Source of the DNA: Parapedobacter sp035556095
GTDB lineage: Bacteria > Bacteroidota > Bacteroidia > Sphingobacteriales > Sphingobacteriaceae
Assembly: GCF_035556095.1 (NCBI RefSeq)
Contig: NZ_DATMFT010000018.1
Coordinates: 62,001-126,000, forward strand
Direction of reading: 5' to 3'
Length of the DNA stretch: 64,000 bases
Made by a program: the position numbers and the translations under genes. Positions 34,862-44,559 of this stretch are shown here, piece by piece. How positions within the stretch are numbered: position 1 is the first letter of the stretch; each line of letters starts with the position of its first letter. Below the pieces are notes generated by a model. It ran no database searches and was not told the origin of the DNA. It saw only the letters and a program-made list of their open reading frames with translations.

Positions 34862-36670
34862 TTACCCGAGGTAATCGGCCTGCCGCATCAACAGCGCCCG
34901 GTATTTGTTAAAAACAGCCGATTTAGAGACAAAGCCCATGTATTTCCCATCTTGGTCTACCACTGGCAGAATCCAGATGTCTTCGCGGTTCATCTTGTTC
35001 ATCACCACCTCCATGTTAGCTCCCATCTGCACCGTATCCACGGGCTTCTGCACCAAATCCGCAATCGCTTTGTCTCCCTCATTCGTTTCGCCCAACAGGA
35101 TCTCAAATAAACGCTCGCTGTAAATGATTCCCATCAGCTTACCCCCGTCATCCACCACCGGAAAAATATTCCGCTTCGTATGGATGATGTCATACCGCCT
35201 ATCTGCCGGTTTCTCCCACGGGTGGAGGATCGTGAAGTTCGTTTCCAGCACGTAGCGGAGCTTCATCATGCTCAGCACCGTACGATCTTTGTCTTCATGA
35301 GTAAGTAAATCCCCCTTTTCTGCCAATGCCTTGGTATAGATGGAGTGTTTCATAACACTGCGGTTGATGAGGTAGGCAATGGATGTTACGATCATCAACG
35401 GCACCATGAGGGCGTAGCCGCCGGTTATTTCAGCACTCAGGAAAATACCCGTAAGGGGTGCGTGCATGATGCCACTTAACGCAGCCGCCATTCCCGCCAC
35501 GGAAAAATTAGCAACATCAAGGGTTACCCACCCCGTCAAGTTTAATCCGTAGGCAAAGGCAAAGCCCAATAAACCACCCATCACTACCGTGGGCCCGAAT
35601 ATGCCGCCATTGCCCCCGCTGTTGAGTGTTACAAGCGAAGCAAACGATTTGGCAAATACCGTAATAATTGCATAGCAAACGATCAAATAACCGTAAGAAC
35701 TGTATTCCGAAAAGATGCTGTTTTCAAGCAGTGCACGGTGATTCCCGTCCAGAATCTGTTGGATGGCCAAATACCCCTCGCCATATAGCGCGGGGAAAAG
35801 GAAAATGAGTAACCCCAATAGCAGTCCACTCAACCACACTTTTCGGTATGGGTTGGCGATGCGCGCAAACCATCCGTTCACTGCAGTACTCAGTTTCGCG
35901 AAATAGATAGAAAACAAGCCGACAACGACCGCGAGCATCACATAGAAAAACAGCGCGTTCAGGTCCCAATCGTCGGTAAGCAGGTGGAACAGTGGCTCGC
36001 TGTACAGCAAACGCGATATCACGGAAGCCGTCGCTGCCGACATGAGTAACGGGATGAATGCCGGTATCGAAAATTCGGGCAGGAGGATTTCTATCGCGAA
36101 AATCATCCCCGCCACAGGGCTGTTAAACGCCCCGGCAATACCGGCCGCGGCGCCGCATGCCAGCAACAGGGTCACCTCGCGGTAATTTAGCCCGAACACA
36201 CGGCCGATGTTAGAGCCAATTGCCGAGCCGCTGTTCGCAATGGGTGCTTCCAACCCGGCCGACCCACCAAACCCAATGGTCAGTGCACTGGTAATGATCT
36301 GCGAATACATGTTGTGGGGTTCGAGCTTGCTCGATTTACGTGATATGGCATACATAATTGGGGTCATACCGTGCGCCATGTGTTTGCTTTTGATAAACCG
36401 CCTTACGTAAACCACGCTAAGCAGGATGCCCACCAGTGGAAAAAAAAGGTACAGGTAATATTTGTATTCCCATTGTACTCCGTCCTGCAAAAAGGATGCG
36501 ATGGAATGTGTGAGGCCTTTCAGTGCCGCTGCCGCGAGGCCGCCAATAATACCAACCACAACGGAAAGAATAACCAGAAAATTCCGGTTTGATAACCGTT
36601 GGATCCGCCATTGGTTGAGCTTTAATAAATATTTGCCGCCTCGCCTCATATGACCAACAAAGCTAATCAT
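34862..36670 (-). CDS. CLC chloride channel/antiporter with CBS domains
   Basis: A 602-residue CLC protein. The gating glutamate region reads GGSAGLEAPIANSGSAIGSN (usual form GREGP), and SGGNGGIFGPTVVMGGLLG is the second selectivity loop. The first loop, normally GSGIP, reads HGMTP, so the usual serine chloride ligand is not there. The C-terminal 160 residues contain two CBS motifs (NIFPVVDDGGKLMGIIYSE and IWILPVVDQDGKYMGFVSKS). ATG codons at 36670 and 36649 are possible starts. It may be a fluoride- or chloride-transporting member; the selectivity is not clear. Confidence 0.88.
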   Translation of the reverse strand: MISFVGHMRRGGKYLLKLNQWRIQRLSNRNFLVILSVVVGIIGGLAAAALKGLTHSIASFLQDGVQWEYKYYLYLFFPLVGILLSVVYVRRFIKSKHMAHGMTPIMYAISRKSSKLEPHNMYSQIITSALTIGFGGSAGLEAPIANSGSAIGSNIGRVFGLNYREVTLLLACGAAAGIAGAFNSPVAGMIFAIEILLPEFSIPAFIPLLMSAATASVISRLLYSEPLFHLLTDDWDLNALFFYVMLAVVVGLFSIYFAKLSTAVNGWFARIANPYRKVWLSGLLLGLLIFLFPALYGEGYLAIQQILDGNHRALLENSIFSEYSSYGYLIVCYAIITVFAKSFASLVTLNSGGNGGIFGPTVVMGGLLGFAFAYGLNLTGWVTLDVANFSVAGMAAALSGIMHAPLTGIFLSAEITGGYALMVPLMIVTSIAYLINRSVMKHSIYTKALAEKGDLLTHEDKDRTVLSMMKLRYVLETNFTILHPWEKPADRRYDIIHTKRNIFPVVDDGGKLMGIIYSERLFEILLGETNEGDKAIADLVQKPVDTVQMGANMEVVMNKMNREDIWILPVVDQDGKYMGFVSKSAVFNKYRALLMRQADYLG

Positions 36671-36743
36671 ATGGTACCAAAAAGTGCGGCGCTATATTAA
36701 CTTAATAACAAAATCACCCTTCAATCAGCATTCCCGAGTCGGT

Positions 36744-38156
36744 TTAGTTGATTAAAAACTCCACTCGGCGATTCTTCGCTTTACCAACTACTGTTACATT
36801 ATCTGCTACGGGTGTGCTTTCGCCCTTCCCCTCCGCAACCATTCCATTGCTCACCGCGAACTCCTGCACCAAGGCTTGTTTCACGGCCTCTGCCCGCTGC
36901 TCTGAAAGCCGTTGGTTTAAATCCTCAGCCCCGTCGCTATCAGTATGGCCAATAATGGTGACGGATTTCCCGGGTTCCGACTTCAGTGCATCGGCTATTT
37001 CCTTCAATATCCCGTAGGATTCCGGTTTGATATGTGCCGATCCTGAGCTGAAAGTAATTGCCGAGGTCGTAAACGTACCCGAAGAAAGCAGTTTATTACG
37101 CGTATCAGGCTTACCAACGGCATAACGGATATTGCTTAGGTAATAATTATCGGAATCCGTATTGTTGTTTACAAAAAATCGAGCGCTCGTCAACTCCGCG
37201 GTCTTTTCAAAGGCATTTGTTAAGTCCAACACCTTCTCTTCATTGGCAAAAACCTGTAGCCGCCTACCCATCCGTGCGATGGAGATACGGATCGGCACAT
37301 TTATACCGTCGGAGTTGATTAACAGGCCAGCTTTATACGGTGTCGAGTAGTTGAGGGATTTGTCCGCAGCTACGGCTTTCCTACCCGTAATGAAGGGCCC
37401 GCCATCGCTCCCGATTCCGGAGAACTCAATCCCCGTGTAATTGTCAGCCAATTTTTGGAGAAAGAAGTATCCGGGGGTGCCTGTCCAGTCCATCTTAGCT
37501 TCAGGATTGGCAATATCAGAAAACACCAGCGCTAGCAGTCGTGCGTTGCTATATGTGCCAAATGCGAAATCGTACATCAGGTCAAACTCAAGGGTGAAGT
37601 TTTCCGGGAAATCCCGCAAATATTCGGGAATGAAATTTCCTGTGGTCTTGTTGAACCATACCCAGTTCCCCTCCATTCCCTCGAAGTTAACTATTTCGGA
37701 AGTGCCGGTACTTATCCAAGAAGCGGGTAAATCACCTACCGCGTCCTGGGAAAAATCATCGAAAGCGATGATTTCCTCACCCGGCACAAAGCTGAATTTG
37801 CTGTACCGCTGCAAACTAGCAGTAGAAGTGTCAGCGTTACCTAGTGGCAAGCCCTCAGCTTCGCCCGCACGGGATTCCCTATTAGCGTCTTTTCCTTTTT
37901 TTTGAGGCTGGCCTTTCGTTTTTCCATCCTTCTCAGACTTAGCGATTTCACCGGGCGTTTCCTCCACTTTGTCAAGTCCCTTATCGATCGCCTTATCAAT
38001 CTTTCGCTCAATTCGTTGGCTAGCTTTCTGTTCCACTTTCTTTTCGATTTTTTTTCCCATGTTTTTCCAAATCTGCGCTTCGGCAGAAATGAAAGTTCCT
38101 AACAATAGGACTAAGCTAAAAACAGAGACTAAAATAATGTTGGTATTATATTTCAT
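36744..38156 (-). CDS. OmpA family protein
   Basis: A 470-residue exported protein. The signal peptide (IILVSVFSLVLLLGTFISAEA) is followed by a strongly charged coiled-coil-like segment rich in Lys and Glu (about 30-95). The middle part includes FDLMYDFAFGTYSNARLLAL, resembling a lectin-like or laminin-G fold. A C-terminal OmpA peptidoglycan-binding domain follows, with TIIGHTDSDGAEDLNQRLSE at about 400. It should link the outer membrane or periplasmic surface to peptidoglycan. It is the last gene of a five-gene surface operon. Confidence 0.85.
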   Translation of the reverse strand: MKYNTNIILVSVFSLVLLLGTFISAEAQIWKNMGKKIEKKVEQKASQRIERKIDKAIDKGLDKVEETPGEIAKSEKDGKTKGQPQKKGKDANRESRAGEAEGLPLGNADTSTASLQRYSKFSFVPGEEIIAFDDFSQDAVGDLPASWISTGTSEIVNFEGMEGNWVWFNKTTGNFIPEYLRDFPENFTLEFDLMYDFAFGTYSNARLLALVFSDIANPEAKMDWTGTPGYFFLQKLADNYTGIEFSGIGSDGGPFITGRKAVAADKSLNYSTPYKAGLLINSDGINVPIRISIARMGRRLQVFANEEKVLDLTNAFEKTAELTSARFFVNNNTDSDNYYLSNIRYAVGKPDTRNKLLSSGTFTTSAITFSSGSAHIKPESYGILKEIADALKSEPGKSVTIIGHTDSDGAEDLNQRLSEQRAEAVKQALVQEFAVSNGMVAEGKGESTPVADNVTVVGKAKNRRVEFLIN

Positions 38157-38190
38157 GGTGATAAAATTCTATTTTGATTTACAATTTGGT

Positions 38191-39270
38191 TTACATCATC
38201 GGAATGTTGAATGCGTTTGATACAGCATCCAAGCTGTTTAAATCAATACGGTTAGTCTTTGCAGATGCGGCTATCCCACCGGGAATAATGATGTACCGAA
38301 AGTAAATTTCGTTATATTGAAACGGATCGATATTCACGCCCGTACCTATAATCCGCGCATTAATGTAATTTCGTCCGAAGGTGTAATCCGTGGTTACATT
38401 TCCATCATTCCAAAATTCAGTATAGGGCAACGCGTAATTGGCATTTTGTACCCCGAACCTCATATATAAATGCACGCTACTTTTTTCCGGGTTTTGCAGT
38501 GCTTGGATACCATTGATCGTCAACGAGCGAGAACGCGAATTCTGGAAATCCCACTCCGCTCTTATCCATTCAGAATAAATAACATTGGCCGTGCCTGTAT
38601 CGCCTTGGTCACCTTTAGGCCCACGCTCCCCTTGAGGACCTAGGTCACCCCTATCTCCCTTATCACCTTTAGGGCCTTGAACACCCCGCAAAACAATACC
38701 CGCACCCCACCCGGCGTCGGATTTAGGCCCGAACAATGCACCGGTGGTGGTATGGAAATAATAATCGCCATTGCGGCCTATCTCGGTAGTAGGCGATACC
38801 GTGCCACTGAGTATTTGCGATCCGGCATCACCCTTTTCGCCCTTCGGCCCCTGCGCACCTGTAGTGCCACGGGGGCCGGTTGCGCCGGCATCACCTTTGG
38901 GGCCTTGAGCGCCCGTAGGTCCCCTAGCACCCGTCTCACCGCGATCTCCCTTCGGCCCCTGCGCACCTGTAGCGCCACGCGGTCCCTGTAAGCTGGTGGG
39001 TTTCCCCCATCCTCCATCGGTCTTCGGACCATAAAGCGTCGAATTTGCGGTATTCAGGTAATAGTCGCCCGCTGAACCCAGTCCATCAGCAGGCGTCCCT
39101 GTGCCATTCAGTATCAAGTTTCCATCCTTTCCTGCCGGTCCACTGCTACCAGAAGTTCCCCGCTCTCCTGCAACACCTGGAGGCCCCTGCGGTCCGGTGT
39201 CACCCTTCTTACACGACGACATCGTCAAGATTAACAATAGTATCGCGCCATTTATTATTCGCTTTTTCAT
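38191..39270 (-). CDS. Collagen-like triple-helix repeat lipoprotein
   Basis: A 359-residue lipoprotein (lipobox LTMSSC). Three blocks of Gly-X-Y triplets of about 9, 18 and 10 repeats (for example GPQGPPGVAGERG) are separated by two copies of a 45-residue module containing GDYYLNTANSTLYGPK or GDYYFHTTTGALFGPK, also seen in phage-tail and surface fibres. The last 130 residues form a globular domain. It probably makes a trimeric surface fibre anchored in the outer membrane. It is not recognised as any named gene. Confidence 0.85.
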   Translation of the reverse strand: MKKRIINGAILLLILTMSSCKKGDTGPQGPPGVAGERGTSGSSGPAGKDGNLILNGTGTPADGLGSAGDYYLNTANSTLYGPKTDGGWGKPTSLQGPRGATGAQGPKGDRGETGARGPTGAQGPKGDAGATGPRGTTGAQGPKGEKGDAGSQILSGTVSPTTEIGRNGDYYFHTTTGALFGPKSDAGWGAGIVLRGVQGPKGDKGDRGDLGPQGERGPKGDQGDTGTANVIYSEWIRAEWDFQNSRSRSLTINGIQALQNPEKSSVHLYMRFGVQNANYALPYTEFWNDGNVTTDYTFGRNYINARIIGTGVNIDPFQYNEIYFRYIIIPGGIAASAKTNRIDLNSLDAVSNAFNIPMM

Positions 39271-39400
39271 AGGAGTATCAAATTTAAAGATTCGACTTCA
39301 TCGGAACGTTCCCATGAAAGAAACCGAAGGGTACATTCCCCCATTCCAGGCTCCTGTACCTTTTCGGTCCACCATGAAAATGTGCTCTATAGTTGATAGC

Positions 39401-40171
39401 TTACCATTCATGTTTCTTGGCATTTCCTCCTTCGCCAAAGGTGATTGCCCCGGAACCGTTGCTCATCCAAGCTGCTTGATAGTGTGCGTACCCGCCTTCG
39501 GGCAGTTCGGCCTGATACATTGACTTTCCGGATCGATCGGCGTTGAAGGTGTACTCGTATTTGGCGGCAAGACCACCGCCCCCACCGGGTTTCCAAATAT
39601 TGAAGGATACCCGGTAATCACCGCCTCCGTCGTCGATCCAGGAAAATTCTTTGGCTTGTTTACTGTCGCCTTCACCAACTTCATACCTCATTTGCCCATA
39701 GTGCCTGCCGTTTTCCGTTCTCCCGTCCTCGGCATTCCAGTTTTCCCACCAACTTCCTGAGATAAAAACGATACGCCCCCCTGTTGAATTGACTACCTCA
39801 AGCTCAAAAACACGATGCGTACTGCTGAAATCGCCATACATATATTTAACGGTGTGACCGTCGACTAGGTAGTCATACTGGTAACCAAGCGCCAGCGTAA
39901 GTGACGTGTTTTTAGTCCCCTCCGGAGCCAGAAAATAGGCATTGTAAGCGCTAATCAAATCTTCCAGTTCCGCAATCCCCGCATGAGTCTGCTTGGCGTA
40001 ATCGTTATTATGATTTTTCAGTGCATCAGGCACCTTGAACACGCCGGGTTGCGACTTTTCGGGATACCAGATTTCGGTTGCTGCGCCCGGACCCTCTGGG
40101 TTCGGATTATCTTTTTTGCCGCAGGCCAGTAAAGTGGTGGCAAGCAATAGGAACGTAATTTTCTTCATCAT
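39401..40171 (-). CDS. Lipoprotein of unknown function
   Basis: A 256-residue lipoprotein; MMKKITFLLLATTLLACGKK has a clear lipobox. The mature protein is rich in aromatic residues and Gly and appears to be beta-structured (KYMYGDFSSTHRVFELEVVN, GGRIVFISGSWWENW). No known family is recognised. It follows a second lipoprotein gene by seven bases and shares the operon with the beta-barrel, collagen-like and OmpA genes, which points to a surface role. Confidence 0.75.
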   Translation of the reverse strand: MMKKITFLLLATTLLACGKKDNPNPEGPGAATEIWYPEKSQPGVFKVPDALKNHNNDYAKQTHAGIAELEDLISAYNAYFLAPEGTKNTSLTLALGYQYDYLVDGHTVKYMYGDFSSTHRVFELEVVNSTGGRIVFISGSWWENWNAEDGRTENGRHYGQMRYEVGEGDSKQAKEFSWIDDGGGDYRVSFNIWKPGGGGGLAAKYEYTFNADRSGKSMYQAELPEGGYAHYQAAWMSNGSGAITFGEGGNAKKHEW

Positions 40172-40178
40172 CTTTTTT

Positions 40179-40730
40179 TTAACGGATAACTATTTTACCA
40201 CTAATCGCTACCGGCACGTCGATGTTGTCGCCAGCGGCCACGGCATCGTAGAACGTTGCATTTTCAAAGCTCAATTCAAACGTTGCCAAACCGCCATTGC
40301 CATTCGCCCCGCCCGTTAGCCGCTTTAGTTTGCTGATCGATAGGTTGCCACCCACGGAACCGAACACGTATTGACTCCCGCCTTCGTTCAAGTAAAAGGC
40401 CGCTTTCGTCCCCGTGTCCGCACCGTCTAGCACAAAAGGAAGCGGCTGGTCATTTTGGTCTAGCCCCAACGCCATGGCAAACGTAAAATCGCCATGCAGT
40501 AATTGGAGACTAATCCCCCTCGTATTGGTTCCGGGTTCCTGTACAAACAAGGCTATCGCTTGTTCCGCAGACAACCCGCCGGCCTTATACTCCTGCCCGG
40601 CGAGTGGCCCGCTCAGGAATTTAAATTCATAGCTGCTGTTGTTCGCATCGGGTATCGGGTTGTCTTTCTTGCCGCAAGCGCTTAGCACGACAATGACCCA
40701 TACGCTAAAAAATGTGAATGTTTTTTTCAT
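40179..40730 (-). CDS. Lipoprotein of unknown function
   Basis: A 183-residue lipoprotein (lipobox VVLSACGKKDNP, the same CGKKDNP as the next gene). The mature part is mostly beta-strand with many Gly and Asn residues (LTGGANGNGGLATFELSFEN). I do not recognise a family. The shared CGKKDNP start with the downstream lipoprotein suggests a common origin of at least the signal region. Confidence 0.75.
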   Translation of the reverse strand: MKKTFTFFSVWVIVVLSACGKKDNPIPDANNSSYEFKFLSGPLAGQEYKAGGLSAEQAIALFVQEPGTNTRGISLQLLHGDFTFAMALGLDQNDQPLPFVLDGADTGTKAAFYLNEGGSQYVFGSVGGNLSISKLKRLTGGANGNGGLATFELSFENATFYDAVAAGDNIDVPVAISGKIVIR

Positions 40731-40755
40731 GGCTTTTTATTTTTGTACTTATTTG

Positions 40756-41289
40756 TTAACGGATATTGTATTTCACACCAAGGAAAACACCCAACTGCTC
40801 GGTACCGGCGATGGTATATTTCAATTCGGCAAAAGGAAGAATTTTGGAACCAAAATCGAGGGTTGCACCACCACCGATGTTAAGGCCTACTTTGCTGCTA
40901 CTGCCTCCCAGGCCTCCGAAGTCCATCCCGGTATCGCCCAAATCAAATGATACAGAAGACCGTGCGACATTCAATCCCGCCAATCCATAGACGCTGAGCG
41001 GCCCGCCGTCCATCAGGAAATAATGGGCGTTGGCGTTGAACTCCCAGAACGAGGTTTTTGCAAATTCGTTTTTCTCCAGAAAATAATAGGCAAGCGATGG
41101 CGCAATGGCCAGCTTCTCGATAATGCCGATTTCGCCGATCACACCGATGGCTGGCTTTTCAATTTTAGTGCCGTAACCACCGAATAAACCTACGTTTATA
41201 GGTTGTTGCGCCTGAGCGAACGCCACACAGACCAATAGTAGGAAACTTGATAATACTGATTTTTTCATAAGAGGAACTTGTTTTTTCAT
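40756..41289 (-). CDS. Small outer-membrane beta-barrel protein
   Basis: A 177-residue exported protein. A signal peptide ending AFAQAQ is followed by alternating strands ending in a C-terminal aromatic/hydrophobic pattern (LGVFLGVKYNIR), typical of 8-strand OmpA/OmpX-like barrels. ATG codons at 41289 and 41268 are both possible. It is the first gene of the five-gene surface operon and diverges from the CHAT protease gene. Confidence 0.75.
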   Translation of the reverse strand: MKKQVPLMKKSVLSSFLLLVCVAFAQAQQPINVGLFGGYGTKIEKPAIGVIGEIGIIEKLAIAPSLAYYFLEKNEFAKTSFWEFNANAHYFLMDGGPLSVYGLAGLNVARSSVSFDLGDTGMDFGGLGGSSSKVGLNIGGGATLDFGSKILPFAELKYTIAGTEQLGVFLGVKYNIR

Positions 41290-41416
41290 GTCAATCCAAT
41301 TAATTATTTTGTTATATTATCCGGTTAGTGCAAAACATGCATACCGAGGTAAACAGAAAAATCAAAATGACAGCATAATACCTAATTTGGTGTATCATCA
41401 AATAAATGCATTGCCC

Positions 41417-41424
41417 TATATTTG
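41417..41424 (+). promoter_or_regulatory. -7 element for the TPR-CHAT gene
   Basis: TATATTTG is an exact TAnnTTTG box. Its position places transcription start near 41430 and so excludes the in-frame ATG at 41406, supporting the start at 41457. No good -33 box at 19 bp; a TTTG at 41386 is 27 bp away. Confidence 0.55.
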
Positions 41425-41456
41425 CAAACATCGTCACACTAACTCAGCAGCAACAT

Positions 41457-44400
41457 ATGCGTTCCATCATCTACCGATCCTTACCCCTATTGATAACTTG
41501 CTTCGCAACGGCGCTGGTATCCACCACAGAATCGCAGGAATCTCAATGGAAACAGGCGGCAACTATCGCCGACTCCCTACAGCAAATCAGGCATTTTGAT
41601 GAAGCGATACCTTTTTGGGAACAAGCCGTCGCTAGCGCCGGAAATTCGCCGGACACGGTTAAGCAAATGTTACGATTCCGCCTTCTTTATGGCAAGGGGC
41701 TCACTTTCAATTATGATAAGGAAGGCATTCCGTTCTTTGAAGAAGCCTATCCGCTATTACCGGCCTCCCAATTGGATACGTCACGCCAATCCACCTTTCT
41801 CAATACCTACTACCATTTTCTTGGTTACAATGGCCGATGGCGGGAGGCTCTTCCCATTGCCGAGCATTGTGTACGATTGCGCAGTTTCCTCGATGATGAT
41901 CCACCTTTGGCGTATATCTCTTCCGTTCATGACGTTGCCTATATCAGCAATAAGATTGGCAATTACCCACAAGCCATTGAAAACTACCAACGATCCATTG
42001 AGCTGTATATCCGTTATAACGGCCGCCTGGACAATGAAGTAGCGCTGGGTTATAACAACCTGGCATACAACTATGGAGCAGTTGGCTTAGCCAATAAGGA
42101 GTACGAAGCCTATCGCGAAGCCGCCAATATTTGGGAAAATATTGATTTGGAAGATCAAAGCTACCTCAGTACGGCATATGGCAATCTCCTCCATTGGCTT
42201 ATGAAATACGGACAAGTGGACGAAGCGGAAAGCCTGTTGGCCAAGATGCGCCAACTCCACCTCAACAAAGGTGGCCAATGGGGCAAAAACAATAGGCTTA
42301 TCCCCAATAAACAAAACCACGAAAATGTGACGATACGGCTAAGTCTGTGGAGTAAGAGCATAAAACTTTATGCTCGAAAAGGAGATGTCACCCGAACAAA
42401 CAGCTACCTCGATTCCATCGTTCAATTGCTACGCCAAATTGGTCCGCAGCAAACCGACGAACGGCTCGAATACCTCGAGAGCGGCTATGCAGACATCGGC
42501 AGCGAATATGCAGAGCGAGGAGCAGACACCCTTGCCATCCGCTACTTCCAGCGGGCCCTTGATCTCAAGGAGACCCACCGGTATGGGGCGCCGCAATCAC
42601 AAACGCATGCCAAAATGGCCAAGTCGTTAATGGCCACGGGAGATTACGCAAACGCAAAGGAACATATAGACAGGGCGATTTCCACAAGTCGCAATGCAGC
42701 CAACCTCCCCGACTTCCACACCCTTGCCGCCCAAATTGCAAGTAAAACAAATGATTTCGCACAGGTGAGACACCATACCGAGCAGGTTCTTAGCCAGTTA
42801 ACAGGGTTGGACGATCTGGGAAAATCCCCACAAAAAATCAGCCAGGACGATTTCGCGGGCAAAGTGAGCCGTAATTACATCGCCGCGTTGAGTACGGCAG
42901 GTCACCATTACCTGGGCTTCTACCGCACCACGGGCGCTGCTTCCGACTTAGTGGCAGCGCGGAACCTGTTTACGCGGGCCGCCGAAATGCTGGACACCTA
43001 TTATCTCGGCGGAATTTACAATGAAACATTAGCTGAGCTGCTATCGGCCATCCAACATGGTTTATTGGAAAGCCAGGTATTGGCCCCGAACGAAAAAAAA
43101 TTATCGGAGCTTATCAGCATATTGGAGTATAACCAGAGTCGCCATAGCTGGAAAAAATTCCTTAAAAACACCCCAACAGGCTCGGCACCTATTCCAGACT
43201 CCCTGCATAATCAAGAAGAAACCCATCGCCGTCTCATCGTGCATTACAAGAGCCAATTGTATGAAGCCGAAAACGATAGTATCTTAGGCACAGACGTTGA
43301 TCGTATCACATCCTTGCTTCATCAAGAAGAAAGAGCGCTGCAGCAAGTTGAAGCCACGATTTTGGCCTTACACCCCACATACAATCAATGGAACGACGGC
43401 CTGATCACAGCTTCTGCTATCCAGCGAAAGCTACGCAACCAATCAATTTTACGGTATGTGGTCACCGATTCCGCAGCCTACCTCATCCATATCCATCGCC
43501 GTGGTCTAGCACTTTATCCATTGGGCACATCATCTACCTTGACAAAGCTGGCCGAGCATACCATTAACCTGTTGAAGCAACGAGATGAGGCCTACTACTC
43601 ATCGGCCAAAACCTTGCACGATGTGTTATTGCCCGCGGAATTGCGACCTCAACTGGCAAACCAACTCGTCATTATACCGGATGGTATCTTGCATTACGTT
43701 CCCTTCGAAGCCTTGACAAGCACGGGCGATCCTAACGGTTTCCTCGTGCTCAACCATACGCCCAGCTATGCAGCCTCCTTGCCACTTTGGTTCGTTCAAG
43801 ATAGACCTACCGGCTTCCCTAACAAAGCATTTGCTGCCTTTGCTCCGCATTACGCGTCGGCGGGGGTAGCAGCAGGTACCCGTGGCGAAGATTTAATCCA
43901 CTTACCTGGCACAGCAACCGAAGCGGCTGCGCTATCCAATTTATTCAGCGGGGAAGTCCATCAAGGTGATACGGTCGTTAAATCTGTATTCTGGAATCAG
44001 GCCCCCAAATACGGACTGTTACACCTGGCTATGCATGCCCAAGTGGATGACCAAAATGGTGAGCAATCCCATTTCCTTTTTGCAGACCGAAGCCGACTGC
44101 ATGCTTATGAATTGTATGGGATGAAATTACAAGCAAGATTGGCAGTTCTCAGCGCCTGTAATACCGGGCACGGTCCACTCCAAAAAGGCGAAGGCGTGCA
44201 GAGTTTGGCAAAGGCATTCACCTATGCGGGTGTACCTAGCCTCGTCATGGGGCTTTGGCAATTACCTGACAATAGTACGAGCGAAATCATGGTTGGCTTT
44301 TATCGGGGATTGAAGGAAAACCAAGCTAAGCATATGGCACTAGCCATGGCAAAAAAAGAGTACCTCAAAAAAACTGAATTTGAATCCGAATTACGGCATC

Positions 44401-44549
44401 CTTATTATTGGGCTGGGCTCGTCGTATCCGGTAATACTGGCCCAATCCACACCCATACAGCTTGGGCATACTGGGCAGTTTTGGGTGCTATCTTGCTGGG
44501 CGGATGTATTTACGTGGGCAGAAAGCTTAGCCGGACGCGCCTGCATTAA
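41457..44549 (+). CDS. TPR-CHAT caspase-like protease, exported and membrane-anchored
   Basis: A 1030-residue protein. A signal peptide (SIIYRSLPLLITCFATALVS) leads into many tetratricopeptide repeats (about 30-600). A C-terminal CHAT domain follows, with the catalytic dyad His860 (HLAMHA) and Cys901 (SACNTG), plus the conserved KGEGVQSLAKAFTYAG and PSLVMGLWQLPD motifs. One membrane helix (about 1003-1021) is followed by a basic tail, so the TPR and protease should face the periplasm. CHAT proteins are clan CD cysteine peptidases. It converges, 10 bases apart, on the anti-sigma and ECF sigma pair, a probable substrate and output. Confidence 0.88.
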   Translation: MRSIIYRSLPLLITCFATALVSTTESQESQWKQAATIADSLQQIRHFDEAIPFWEQAVASAGNSPDTVKQMLRFRLLYGKGLTFNYDKEGIPFFEEAYPLLPASQLDTSRQSTFLNTYYHFLGYNGRWREALPIAEHCVRLRSFLDDDPPLAYISSVHDVAYISNKIGNYPQAIENYQRSIELYIRYNGRLDNEVALGYNNLAYNYGAVGLANKEYEAYREAANIWENIDLEDQSYLSTAYGNLLHWLMKYGQVDEAESLLAKMRQLHLNKGGQWGKNNRLIPNKQNHENVTIRLSLWSKSIKLYARKGDVTRTNSYLDSIVQLLRQIGPQQTDERLEYLESGYADIGSEYAERGADTLAIRYFQRALDLKETHRYGAPQSQTHAKMAKSLMATGDYANAKEHIDRAISTSRNAANLPDFHTLAAQIASKTNDFAQVRHHTEQVLSQLTGLDDLGKSPQKISQDDFAGKVSRNYIAALSTAGHHYLGFYRTTGAASDLVAARNLFTRAAEMLDTYYLGGIYNETLAELLSAIQHGLLESQVLAPNEKKLSELISILEYNQSRHSWKKFLKNTPTGSAPIPDSLHNQEETHRRLIVHYKSQLYEAENDSILGTDVDRITSLLHQEERALQQVEATILALHPTYNQWNDGLITASAIQRKLRNQSILRYVVTDSAAYLIHIHRRGLALYPLGTSSTLTKLAEHTINLLKQRDEAYYSSAKTLHDVLLPAELRPQLANQLVIIPDGILHYVPFEALTSTGDPNGFLVLNHTPSYAASLPLWFVQDRPTGFPNKAFAAFAPHYASAGVAAGTRGEDLIHLPGTATEAAALSNLFSGEVHQGDTVVKSVFWNQAPKYGLLHLAMHAQVDDQNGEQSHFLFADRSRLHAYELYGMKLQARLAVLSACNTGHGPLQKGEGVQSLAKAFTYAGVPSLVMGLWQLPDNSTSEIMVGFYRGLKENQAKHMALAMAKKEYLKKTEFESELRHPYYWAGLVVSGNTGPIHTHTAWAYWAVLGAILLGGCIYVGRKLSRTRLH

Positions 44550-44559
44550 AAACGCAGCA

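Noticed and set aside
38630..39190. Low-complexity DNA repeat
   Set aside because: The periodic pattern is explained by Gly-X-Y codons of the collagen-like protein.
41406..41456. Upstream ATG start for the TPR-CHAT protein
   Set aside because: It lies before a good -7 box and would place 17 non-signal residues in front of the signal peptide.
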